Shown here one piece after another: positions 24,101-32,488 of a stretch of DNA of 64,000 bases. The stretch lies in NCBI GenBank assembly GCA_025201865.1, contig MU602688.1, positions 9,409 to 73,408 of the forward strand, given 5' to 3'. How positions within the stretch are numbered: the first letter of the stretch is position 1; every line of letters starts with the position of its first letter. Under the pieces are notes generated by a model. That model had not been told where the DNA came from. It ran no database searches and saw only the letters and a list, made by a program, of their open reading frames with translations. The position numbers and the translations under genes were made by a program. The stretch is from Ramicandelaber brevisporus (Eukaryota > Kickxellomycota > Ramicandelaberales > Ramicandelaberaceae).

Positions 24101-25691
24101 CTCACTGCTTGGATACAGCACGTCAACTGCCAATTTGAATCTCTCTAGCTGGCCAGATTATTCCAACATCTTCTCGCTCGGTAGCAACATCAACGGTAAC
24201 GGTAGCCATCCAGATACAGCCTCAGCAGCTAGTTTACTCAACCCTGAGCCAGCATCAATGTGGTTGTCAACCAGCAATGAGAGCAACACCACTGCAGTGT
24301 CAAACTTTGCCAATGGTCACCGGAATAATCTACAGCATCCAGATGCCAGCGAGCGCGATGATGCAAGCAACTACGACAGTGACTCTGATGGTGATTTTGG
24401 CGGGCTGGACGAGGCTGGCGACGATGACATCGTTACTGACTTGGCCATCACTTCAGCTGTAATTGATCGCAATATCAGTAACGATGGCAGCAACACATCT
24501 GGCATTAAACGTCGCATGTCCCTTGTTGATGCTGGTGATGACTATGATGGTGACAACACTGCTGTCGATCATATGGCTAACTTTGGTGCAGACAAATACT
24601 CTGATTATATCACTGAACCTCCTGCAAAACGCCGCGCTCCATCTACCTGTGACACCACAAACTCTGCGTTGGGTCTTATCTCGTCGCCAACAATGCTCTC
24701 AGCCATCAACAATCGTTCCTCAGCCATCGCCGCAGCAAAAGGTCTGTCAATCGATTCGGTTACAGCAATGCAGCACCTTCAGCAACAGCAATACCAACAG
24801 CCAGCAACGACTATGGCTGCTGCTACTGCCCATACTACTGCTACTGCTACTGCTGGCGGTGTTAGTGGTGGTGATATCGCATCGTCTGCTTTGGCAACTG
24901 CTCAAGATCCAACTCTGATGTCTCTTCTTGGCTTGAACGGCTTCCCAGCATCTGCCTTCGACTCCACTGCCAACATTTTGGGCATCCAATCCGGCTCTTT
25001 GCTTCCAACCACAACCGATGTCATGCCAGCTGTTGAAACTGATGCTCACAGCGCCACAACTGCACCTGCCATGTCTTCCATCGCCAAGGCACCATTGCTT
25101 GCCCCAATTGCTGATGACAGCTTCATCTCGCCTCTTGAGTTGACCGATCTCGCTCTGTTGCAGTCATACATCAGCTCTGGCCAATATCAACAGCAGCAAC
25201 AGCCACAATCGCAGCAGCGTCAGCATCAGCACCAGCATCAGCATCAGCGTCACCAGTCACTCTTTGCGAGCAGTGTGTTTGACCCTGTTCTTCCGATTTC
25301 TCCTCCGGAATCTGGTGCTCGGCGATCACTGACGTATGGCACACTCCCCATGTCCACTCTGGAAACGCCAGTTCGTCAGGTTCAGCACTCTCATCAGCCA
25401 TCCCTTCAGCATCAACTCCAGTTACTTTCCCAAAATCATCAAATGTATCCAACTCCAGAGACTGTTCGTCCACTTCGTAACTTTAGTGCCTGTGGCAGCA
25501 ATGGCAACGGTGGTGGAAATGTATTTGACACACCGCCGTGTCTTCCATTAACCAATGTCCACAGAGGATCACACCAGCATCAGCATCAGCATCAGCATCA
25601 GCAACCACTTCAGGCACCCAATAGTGCAAGCAGTCTTGCAGATGGATTCTCATTCATGCTGTCTGGATTAGATCACCCCCAACAAGATTAA
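21150..25691 (+). CDS. Large homeodomain transcription factor
   Basis: 1,513 aa from a clear ATG. A single homeodomain occupies residues about 811-870: basic N-terminal arm 'KHRNRL', helix 3 'IQVWFQNRRAKSK' with W858 at homeodomain position 48 and the DNA-contact Asn at 861. It is a typical 60-residue homeodomain without the TALE three-residue insertion. The flanks are low complexity: Ser/Thr/Ala/Pro-rich N-terminal 800 residues with polySer and Gln-Ala repeats, an acidic patch near 1070-1100, and His-Gln dipeptide runs (about 25221-25260 and 25576-25605). Such flanks often act as activation or condensation-prone regions. Fungal relatives include PHX1/YOX1/PAH1-type regulators, but only the homeodomain supports this. 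Targets are unknown. Confidence 0.9.
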   Translation: MSFSQQSATIINNDTASIASTPSSIVLSDDDSTYSTSPRLLSAETSSDCDHSSQSNPTLLKRSCSSSSFSSSSDSSHTALSLDEQPSTSRLALSSCAGSGNCGDLGIVSPSCANSSYPVQSRCVSDPVSFSTASNHHHPGKESLSSIPQPTQSTQPSLGPSLPSSAFPLLLPPPSVVDSFSPPKQPRVVFHHCPQHRQPTLPLSSSKSTNKSTAKPTSASTSSGSSDNSDTALMATTEVEDTVIVAVGAVSDSDVAVDDCRHNNKNNKNSNNRCSSGAGQSSLVPHSTLNLDSTTVTECVVETEEEEGHHQPPSKTSATAAATTTTPATIGNIETSTTCSSSSSTAAAAAAIESPSIFSTAGGQLNTCRSHSQKQHSHSHLHLHPHSQHIPNHIVAVATPTSKDSSSVASTTPALTRQKCPILVNHQGSIPAQVTASSSSSSSSSSTSSASASSSSQAQAQAQAQAPAAADNKTVSSSAVTTTAPFTASPAVLSSLSRSLSRQSTITNTVNNSSNNTVDNNVSGFVPTNSAVTPVNNSFLVNGANIANQLGLPFQPPFSLPPHPALQRVGNPARFLLPPLSTANLLPPINTSTSATTPLPLSSHLTALHRLQPQSAVSAAASASASFSPFISHIHPGPSTPGLILPSLLAIQGSSTSISRPFGRVGSTPLTSISTPVSAVSNIPNPSSLPLSSSSSERRNLSSASSAAVLHAAATIAAATSATNACTFNRVNRVRLLPDSSCGKSGPSYAVVQSPPFTSAQLAHNTSNLSSSAAQAMSASSLSASAAASSVRTGGATNSPAHMMVSPMRSIKHRNRLTPQQTQELTNYYENINSKPTSDDRKKIGFQLGLKPRTIQVWFQNRRAKSKRETTGVNATSSNSSNGNFSSTMPKINGAIAIGAQSRLGTGASTADTLTPALVTSASGTPSVMVVPPRSNLHLASTTAAAAAAVSALHTPSTSLSYYSSLATAPLGQSISNTGSDLVSSLLGYSTSTANLNLSSWPDYSNIFSLGSNINGNGSHPDTASAASLLNPEPASMWLSTSNESNTTAVSNFANGHRNNLQHPDASERDDASNYDSDSDGDFGGLDEAGDDDIVTDLAITSAVIDRNISNDGSNTSGIKRRMSLVDAGDDYDGDNTAVDHMANFGADKYSDYITEPPAKRRAPSTCDTTNSALGLISSPTMLSAINNRSSAIAAAKGLSIDSVTAMQHLQQQQYQQPATTMAAATAHTTATATAGGVSGGDIASSALATAQDPTLMSLLGLNGFPASAFDSTANILGIQSGSLLPTTTDVMPAVETDAHSATTAPAMSSIAKAPLLAPIADDSFISPLELTDLALLQSYISSGQYQQQQQPQSQQRQHQHQHQHQRHQSLFASSVFDPVLPISPPESGARRSLTYGTLPMSTLETPVRQVQHSHQPSLQHQLQLLSQNHQMYPTPETVRPLRNFSACGSNGNGGGNVFDTPPCLPLTNVHRGSHQHQHQHQHQQPLQAPNSASSLADGFSFMLSGLDHPQQD

Positions 25692-25812
25692 TGAGCCATG
25701 AAACCATTTAAACTCTATGCTAACTATTCACAATCCTCTTTTTTACATTTTACATTCTTTTTTTTTCAAACCGCATTGTATGTGTTACTGATCGTCTAGT
25801 ATATATTTCCTC

Positions 25813-25845
<33 letters not shown>

Positions 25846-26100
25846 TTTCTTAAAGCATTGTTAATGATCCATATGTATAGTTCCTTCAGCAACAAATATA
25901 GCAAAATAGGATATTAAAAGCAATTCAAGGAGTAAAATATAAATGTTTGATCTTCAATGAAACAGGAGACTATAAAAAAAATAGGGAAAAAGTCGGTATA
26001 AAAGTGTGACCAAATAATTTAATGGTAAGACTGTAAAAAGATAGAAAGAAAGAGCACCAGAGTAGTTAGTAGATAGTAATTAGTAATTAGTAATTAGTAA
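25692..26100. other. Convergent 3' intergenic region with two 7-bp minisatellites
   Basis: AT-rich 3' flanks of the homeodomain and GGT genes. A TTTTCCA repeat of nearly five units lies at 25813-25845 and a TAATTAG repeat of about four units at about 26075-26107, running into the GGT stop codon. No gene is seen. Confidence 0.7.
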
Positions 26101-27984
26101 TTAGTAGCCAGCAGCCCAGCCATCTTTACGGATATCACTAACTGCATGCAGAGTGCCGTTGGCATGTCTCGCCGCAATCTGCACAACTCCAGGGTCATTG
26201 TAATCCACCACCAAATGTCCGCGATCTTCCAAAAACTCGCGGATATGCTGTGGCAGTGTCGGCTCGACTTTGACTTGGTCTGGCAAAAGCTGATGGTGCA
26301 GACGTGGTGCATCGACCGCGGCGTTCAATGGCATGTTGTGATCGAGCACACGCTGGACAACCTGCATTACGTTAGTAACAATGTTACTGCCGCCGCTACC
26401 GCCGGCAACAACAACGCGCTCTGAGCTTGCAAGCTGTGGATCGAGAGAGTCAGAGAATGGGGTGGAGACTGCAATCAAGGGAGTGGAGCTGGAGAGTGGA
26501 CGCTTGCGTGGCTCAACCTTGTTCTTGGCCGATGGATAGTATCCAAAGCCGTTTGTGGAGTTGGACGTGCTGAAGTCGTCTTGTTCGTCGTTCAAGATGA
26601 CGCCGGTGACTGGGTCCATTACAAACGATCCAAAAATCAAGTTGACTGTGCTCATCAGTGACGCTGCTTCGCCCTCCTCAGTGACCACCGAAATGTGAGT
26701 GGTACCATGTGACGTTGGAATGTCGTACTCCGGATTGTAGTGCTGGTGCTCGAATGTTTGTTCAAAGGAGATGTTGGCGCGCTGCTGACTGGCGAAGAGT
26801 TTGCTCTCCATCTTCTTGACATCTGCGGCAATGTCAACAAATGCTGGATCGGCCAATCGGGTGCGCTGCGCGTTACCGTGCTTGAACGCCTCAACCAACA
26901 GGTGCTCTTCCAAACCATCAGACTCGCCTTCGCTCAAATTGAGTGCGAACCCTTCCAGAATATTGAGCATGTTGAGCAAAACTGGTCCGCTGGTGGGCGG
27001 TGGCGTCGTGATAACGTTCACTCCGCGGTACGTTCCCACAGTTGCTGGTCGGACCACAGCCTCATACTCTGCCATATCCTGCGCTGTCAAGATTCCGCCC
27101 ACCGACTGCACCTTGTCCACAATGTGCTTCGCAACTTCGCCCGTGTAGAACGCATCCGGTCCTTGGATCGCAATTCGTCTCAGCGTCTCACCGTACGCTT
27201 TGCGGTAAATGGTCTCGCCTTCCTCCATCAGCCGGCCGTTTGGCGCAAAAATGGCTTCAAACTCGGGGTTTCCAAAGATATACCATGTATACGACTCGAG
27301 ACGACGGCGCATGATTGGAGTGCACGGGAATCCGCGCGTAGCCAGTTTGATGGATGGCTCGAACAGTCGGTACCAGCTAACTCTGCCGTAGCGCTTGTGA
27401 GCCTCAGCAAAGCCACGAATCTCACCAGGAACACCAACGGCCAGACCACCACGCTGGGCAAGAGTAATGTTGCCGTAGTACATTTCTTTGGTGGCAGCTG
27501 CAGGAGCAGTCTCGCGGTAGTCAACCATAACTGGCGGAGAATTGGGGTGGGAGCGAGGCGAGGGGCGAACGAGCATGAATCCGCCGCCGCCGATACCGGA
27601 TGAGAAGGAGTTGAGGGTGCCTGTGCACAATGCGGCGGCGATGGCTGCATCAGATGCGGAGCCTCCGTCTCGCAAAACGTCGACACCGATTTGAGAGCAT
27701 CTGCTTTCTTCAGCAGCAACGACACCGTGCTTGCCCTCAACAAGTCGGGATGGCTCGTGAGAGGCACGGCCCTCCATCATCTTCACAAACTGGGTGCCGC
27801 CGCCAACATCAAGATTCGAACGAGAGGATACAGGGACTGAGAATGTGTGCTGTTGGTGGTGACGGCCATGGATGGTCTCCGCAGCATGGAAGTACGGTGC
27901 AGGCGAGCCAAAGACGGCAGTGGTTGCTGTCGTGACAATAATGGTGGCTGCCACAGCAGCACTAGACACCATGAGCCGAACCAT
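26101..27984 (-). CDS. Gamma-glutamyltransferase (glutathione hydrolase)
   Basis: 627 aa from an ATG, single exon. This is an Ntn-hydrolase that cleaves the gamma-glutamyl bond of glutathione and is self-processed into two subunits. The N-terminus carries a hydrophobic signal/anchor (residues about 5-27). Family motifs are 'GVVAAEESRCSQIGVDVL', 'SGIGGGGFMLVR' and 'VDYRETAPAA'. The processing-site nucleophile is Thr428 in 'SHGTTHISVV'. Downstream, 'NDEQDDFS' and 'GGSGGSNI' match substrate-binding loops. In fungi the enzyme is secreted or vacuolar and supplies glutathione-derived Cys and Glu. Length is normal for the family. No missing catalytic residue is seen. Confidence 0.95.
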   Translation of the reverse strand: MVRLMVSSAAVAATIIVTTATTAVFGSPAPYFHAAETIHGRHHQQHTFSVPVSSRSNLDVGGGTQFVKMMEGRASHEPSRLVEGKHGVVAAEESRCSQIGVDVLRDGGSASDAAIAAALCTGTLNSFSSGIGGGGFMLVRPSPRSHPNSPPVMVDYRETAPAAATKEMYYGNITLAQRGGLAVGVPGEIRGFAEAHKRYGRVSWYRLFEPSIKLATRGFPCTPIMRRRLESYTWYIFGNPEFEAIFAPNGRLMEEGETIYRKAYGETLRRIAIQGPDAFYTGEVAKHIVDKVQSVGGILTAQDMAEYEAVVRPATVGTYRGVNVITTPPPTSGPVLLNMLNILEGFALNLSEGESDGLEEHLLVEAFKHGNAQRTRLADPAFVDIAADVKKMESKLFASQQRANISFEQTFEHQHYNPEYDIPTSHGTTHISVVTEEGEAASLMSTVNLIFGSFVMDPVTGVILNDEQDDFSTSNSTNGFGYYPSAKNKVEPRKRPLSSSTPLIAVSTPFSDSLDPQLASSERVVVAGGSGGSNIVTNVMQVVQRVLDHNMPLNAAVDAPRLHHQLLPDQVKVEPTLPQHIREFLEDRGHLVVDYNDPGVVQIAARHANGTLHAVSDIRKDGWAAGY

Positions 27985-28693
27985 TGTGTACAGTGTAGGG
28001 CAAAAGAGTGGAGTCTATCTGTGAATGAATGAATGAATGAATGAATGAATGTGCGTGTGTGTGAGTGTATAAGTGTGGATTACAAAAAGTGAAAGGTTTG
28101 GCGAGTGCAGTGGTAGAGAACGAGGAACAAGGAGGGCGAGCAGGGAGAGAGTACGTTTGTAGGTTGGAGCCGGAGGTCAATAAGAAGAGAAAAAATGCGA
28201 CTCATTACGTCTTCGACCAGCTGACAAACGAGACGTGTATTGACGGAGATTGGCTGTAGCTCTCTCCAAGCGGTCATTCGATAAACCCCCTCCTCCTCCC
28301 CGTTCTAATTTTCTCCCCCAACGAAAATCATTATGACAGGTGCAAGCTAAAGCTCGAGTCGATGCGCGTGATCAGGGGTAGTTTGGGAATTTCCGCAGTA
28401 TATGAAGATCCTGTGAACCACGCACGTCCGAGCGCATGCACGTCAAAAGCCCCCCCCCAGCCATGATGTGCGATGCTCCTTCCGGTACAAAATGGAAGCA
28501 GGTGCACGATGCCTTCATGAGGCTGCTCGTTCGCTCGTTCGCTCGTTCGTTAGTTGGCCATGACTTCGGACCGCTATCGAGACGCACATACTCAAACCTT
28601 CAAAGTCTTCAAGAGTGGAAAGGAAAAAGGATAGGATAAGAAAGGACGCACAACGTTTTTTTCTGTTTAAATTCAGTGGGAGAAGTGTGCAGG
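27985..28693. promoter_or_regulatory. GGT upstream region / SETD6-like 3' flank
   Basis: 709 bp without a supported gene. It includes a GAAT tetranucleotide repeat (28022-28050) close to the GGT start, C-rich runs near 28285-28320 and 28449-28458, and a TCGT/TCGC repeat near 28529-28550. Confidence 0.5.
28022..28050. repeat. (TGAA)n microsatellite
   Basis: About seven TGAA units lie roughly 40 bp upstream of the GGT start codon, so probably in its leader. Confidence 0.9.
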
Positions 28694-30943
28694 TCACGTG
28701 CTTCCATTCGAGAGGAATGATAGAGAGTTAGTCAACAAGCGGCGTTCGATTGTGCGGATGGCGGTGGCTCTCTCCCACCTCGAGAGTGACACTTTAAATG
28801 CCGCATCCCTATCAGCCAAATCACCTGAATCCGATGAAGCCGATGAAGACGGCGGCGGCTGCGATGGCAGCGGCTGTTGGGGTTTACTATTGATGACTGA
28901 TGGTTCAGATGCATCGAGTGCAGCCAGAATGTCGCCCAGAACACTTTGAAGCACTGCTGTAACTGCGGCTGCTGTGGCTGGTGCAATCGATGGACCAGTT
29001 GGTTTACCCGCAGAGTGAGCTTGCTGCTGTTGCTGCTGTTGCTGCTGCTGCTGTTTGTGACGGGATGCAATCCAGTTGGAGGCTGCAGTTCTCAGAGCGG
29101 GTAAATACTGAGATGACTGCTCATCGGGATCAGCCGATGTAATCTTTTTGAACAATTTCGAATCCGGCATCAATACCAGTGCGAGATAAGCAACAAGTCG
29201 CACGTCAGGCTGTCCGTCATTTTGCACATGGAAAATCTCTGGATCACCGTAATCAACATCATCTTCTTCATCGTCATCTTCTTCATCTTCGCTGATATCG
29301 TCATCCTCATCTTCATCCCTGGCAAATACTGCTGGATTGTTTGCAATGGCTTCAAATGCCTTCTCTGCTCTATCCAGAATCTCTTTTGGTCCAAATTTGA
29401 CTGGCTTGTTCGCCTGTTGCTGCTGAAGCTGTTTCTTCTTTGCAGCCAAAGTACTAGCTACACTTCGTCCAATCTTGATTTTTGGCTTCTCAGCTGAATT
29501 GTTTTGCTGCTGTTGCTGCTGAAGAGTTTCGAATAAACCAGGTCCAACTTCCAATAGCTTGGTAACAACTGCTGTGACGTTAACTGGAATGGTCTCGTCC
29601 GGATTCTCTAAATCCTGCTCAACAAAGCCATATCTCTCCAATAGAGTTGCAGACGGCACATAACCATACGTGTTGTAGACTTCTTCACCAGCAGGTACTG
29701 CACGAACCACGCGGATTTCAAGAACATCCTTCTCATCCTCGTCACCACTATTGTTTCTATTGCTTGAAGAGTTGTCAATGTAGTTGTCGACAATTCTCAC
29801 TGCCATTGGTGGTTCATCGCCATCGTCAATTTCAGGAATGAACGGCTTGCTCTGTATCTCGCCTAGTGTGGCACTCTCATAGTCTTCTTCTTCATCCTCT
29901 TCGTCTTCGTCCTCACCTTCACCTTCATCTTCACAACCATCATCCTCATTGACATCATCTTCATCCCAGTCACCATCCTCGTCCTCTTCACCGTCATCGT
30001 CACTGTATTCATCTCCTTCTTCTTCTTGACCACTATCATCGCCATAGAAATGTATGTGATCACACAATCCATCGGGTGCACCACAAACCATGCACACATT
30101 CTGTTCACCAGATTCCACATGAATGTTCTCAGCACCCGATCTGTGATTAAACACATCTGCAAGTGGCACCATTGCATCCATATGATACGCATCAACTCCA
30201 AATGACCGCGACGAAACCAGCGAAAATGCACGTAGTAAATCATCAAAGCTCAAGCGGTCCATCAAACCATAGAATGGCTCGCCTGGCTGTGTGGCATGGC
30301 GTTCGAGGAATGGTCGAATCAAGCTAGAATACTGGTTCTGCATTTGAGAGAGAAGCGAGGATTGGTTGGAGAGAGATGTGCCTGCAAGCCAGGTATCGCG
30401 CTCATGAGCTGACCAACGCAGTGGAACATCAACGCCTGAGCGAGATGGCATTCCGGCAAAGTAGCCGGCCCATGGAGATGCATCGCCCATTGCCAGCTCG
30501 TACATGACAGCCACAGCCAATATCAGTCTGCTCGACGGCATTCTCTCCAAATCTTCTTCTCCATCTTCTTCACCTTCTTCACCTTCTTCACCTTCATTAT
30601 CTTCATCATCTGAGCTGGTGGCGACTGTCGTTTTGGTTGTGGCTGTAGAAGGTAACAAATCGGTATAAATGAGCTCACCAATGGCACACGATCTCGCCGA
30701 CAATACTGCATCTTTTGGAATCGTGGCCAGTACCTCCTCTTCCTCAATATCTCTAGTCGCAATGAAGGCAAACGCACAGTTGCTGGAGTCGGAAACTGAG
30801 CCAGGATTGCGATCATCTGCCAAAGAAGCGGTAGAATCGTGAGTGGAGACGATCTTCATGGCGTCAGCGTTGATCTTCACGCCGTTCTTGGTCAGCCACT
30901 GTGTCAGCGCTGCTGATGGCGTTTGGTCGCTCGGGACAGTCAT
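28694..30943 (-). CDS. SET-domain protein lysine methyltransferase, SETD6/RKM4 type
   Basis: 749 aa from an ATG. A split SET domain opens with 'CAFAFIATRDIEEEEVLATIPKD' motifs (residues about 50-75), continues with 'MVPLADVFNHRSG' (the NH SAM-binding motif) and ends with 'VPAGEEVYNTYGYVPSATLLERYGF'. This arrangement, followed by a helical C-terminal region, is that of the Rubisco-LSMT/SETD6/RKM4 group, which methylates ribosomal and other proteins. A Cys/His segment ('CMVCGAPDGLCDHIH') and a long Asp/Glu-rich insertion lie between the NH motif and the last SET strand. A second acidic block and a polyQ run occur in the C-terminal half. Yeast Rkm4 is near 494 aa; the excess is mainly these tracts. 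The substrate is not determinable from sequence. Confidence 0.88.
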   Translation of the reverse strand: MTVPSDQTPSAALTQWLTKNGVKINADAMKIVSTHDSTASLADDRNPGSVSDSSNCAFAFIATRDIEEEEVLATIPKDAVLSARSCAIGELIYTDLLPSTATTKTTVATSSDDEDNEGEEGEEGEEDGEEDLERMPSSRLILAVAVMYELAMGDASPWAGYFAGMPSRSGVDVPLRWSAHERDTWLAGTSLSNQSSLLSQMQNQYSSLIRPFLERHATQPGEPFYGLMDRLSFDDLLRAFSLVSSRSFGVDAYHMDAMVPLADVFNHRSGAENIHVESGEQNVCMVCGAPDGLCDHIHFYGDDSGQEEEGDEYSDDDGEEDEDGDWDEDDVNEDDGCEDEGEGEDEDEEDEEEDYESATLGEIQSKPFIPEIDDGDEPPMAVRIVDNYIDNSSSNRNNSGDEDEKDVLEIRVVRAVPAGEEVYNTYGYVPSATLLERYGFVEQDLENPDETIPVNVTAVVTKLLEVGPGLFETLQQQQQQNNSAEKPKIKIGRSVASTLAAKKKQLQQQQANKPVKFGPKEILDRAEKAFEAIANNPAVFARDEDEDDDISEDEEDDDEEDDVDYGDPEIFHVQNDGQPDVRLVAYLALVLMPDSKLFKKITSADPDEQSSQYLPALRTAASNWIASRHKQQQQQQQQQQQAHSAGKPTGPSIAPATAAAVTAVLQSVLGDILAALDASEPSVINSKPQQPLPSQPPPSSSASSDSGDLADRDAAFKVSLSRWERATAIRTIERRLLTNSLSFLSNGST

Positions 30944-31037
30944 CTTCGTCAGTTCTACTTTATTTTTATTTTTAAAGTTGTGGGTTTGGACTTGAATAAT
31001 ACATTCATTAAAAGCGAGCTAAAGACGAATGTACTTA

Positions 31038-31204
31038 TTAGAACTTGGGGATGGCAAATTCTCCACCGTAGGTGTCGGTACAGCGCAGACGCATGTAGTG
31101 CAGACTGTTGGCGTAGATGTGGTTGCCGTCAGCCTTCTTGATGAAGCAGGCAACGCCTCCTGGCGCACTGCGGCAAGCCCACTGTTCAATCATGCTCTGC
31201 TCCG
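31038..31204 (-). CDS. 3' end of an unidentified gene, cut by the assembly gap
   Basis: An open minus-strand frame runs from the gap edge to a TAA at 31038 and gives 54 residues ending '...DTYGGEFAIPKF'. It contains three Cys and reads like an ordered C-terminus ('GGVACFIKKADGNHIYAN'). Its 5' part lies in the unknown bases. I do not recognise the family. The SETD6-like gene is about 95 bp away upstream of its own start, so this fragment ends within that gene's promoter region. Confidence 0.6.
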
Positions 31205-32094
31205 NNNNNNNNNNNNNNNNNNNNNNNNNNNNNNNNNNNNNNNNNNNNNNNNNNNNNNNNNNNNNNNNNNNNNNNNNNNNNNNNNNNNNNNNNNNNNNNN
31301 NNNNNNNNNNNNNNNNNNNNNNNNNNNNNNNNNNNNNNNNNNNNNNNNNNNNNNNNNNNNNNNNNNNNNNNNNNNNNNNNNNNNNNNNNNNNNNNNNNNN
31401 NNNNNNNNNNNNNNNNNNNNNNNNNNNNNNNNNNNNNNNNNNNNNNNNNNNNNNNNNNNNNNNNNNNNNNNNNNNNNNNNNNNNNNNNNNNNNNNNNNNN
31501 NNNNNNNNNNNNNNNNNNNNNNNNNNNNNNNNNNNNNNNNNNNNNNNNNNNNNNNNNNNNNNNNNNNNNNNNNNNNNNNNNNNNNNNNNNNNNNNNNNNN
31601 NNNNNNNNNNNNNNNNNNNNNNNNNNNNNNNNNNNNNNNNNNNNNNNNNNNNNNNNNNNNNNNNNNNNNNNNNNNNNNNNNNNNNNNNNNNNNNNNNNNN
31701 NNNNNNNNNNNNNNNNNNNNNNNNNNNNNNNNNNNNNNNNNNNNNNNNNNNNNNNNNNNNNNNNNNNNNNNNNNNNNNNNNNNNNNNNNNNNNNNNNNNN
31801 NNNNNNNNNNNNNNNNNNNNNNNNNNNNNNNNNNNNNNNNNNNNNNNNNNNNNNNNNNNNNNNNNNNNNNNNNNNNNNNNNNNNNNNNNNNNNNNNNNNN
31901 NNNNNNNNNNNNNNNNNNNNNNNNNNNNNNNNNNNNNNNNNNNNNNNNNNNNNNNNNNNNNNNNNNNNNNNNNNNNNNNNNNNNNNNNNNNNNNNNNNNN
32001 NNNNNNNNNNNNNNNNNNNNNNNNNNNNNNNNNNNNNNNNNNNNNNNNNNNNNNNNNNNNNNNNNNNNNNNNNNNNNNNNNNNNNNNNNNNNNN
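31205..32094. other. Assembly gap (890 Ns)
   Basis: Unknown bases. Any reading frame crossing it is meaningless. It hides most of one minus-strand gene and perhaps the start of a neighbour. Confidence 1.
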
Positions 32095-32488
32095 GGAAGT
32101 GTCAAAGATGAGTCTCACAGTGGGCTTCGCACTTTGAATAAAGCGACTGAAGCTCAGAAGGAGAATGTCTCTGTGCATCGCAACAGGCGTGATTCTGATA
32201 ATCAGTCTGCATGGGCCTTTAACACTTGAACCGATTTTATTTGATTAGCCACTGTGTCTCCTCATCCCTCGCTCTCACTCATTGTGCATCACTCTCCTGC
32301 TTTTCTCATCTACATGATTTCAGCTTCGAGTCAGTGTGAAGTGCTACTCCTCGTTACGGTTTACGGCTACACTGCCGGCGTGCAGTCCGTCGGATCCGCC
32401 TTCTTCATTGCCAGTCACTACACTTTACAAAAACAGCAATAACAACAACTACTACTACTATTAATACCACAGCAACAGTAGATCAAAC
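32095..32488. promoter_or_regulatory. Right flank of gap and upstream region of flavoprotein gene
   Basis: 394 bp. On the minus strand an ATG at 32212 opens a 36-codon frame with four Cys (a CC pair, then C-x3-C) that closes at 32102. It could be a 5' exon of the gene lost in the gap or chance. The rest is the leader of the flavoprotein gene, ending in an A/C-rich stretch with ACT repeats before its ATG. Confidence 0.4.

Noticed and set aside
26740-27603. 287-codon plus-strand frame opposite gamma-glutamyltransferase
   Set aside because: Antisense to all core GGT motifs; composition rich in Arg/His/Trp as expected for a shadow frame.
31029-32229. Reading frames of 330-370 codons spanning the gap on both strands
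   Set aside because: Over 80 percent of each is undefined bases, so they carry no information; only the minus-strand tail ending at 31038 looks protein-like.
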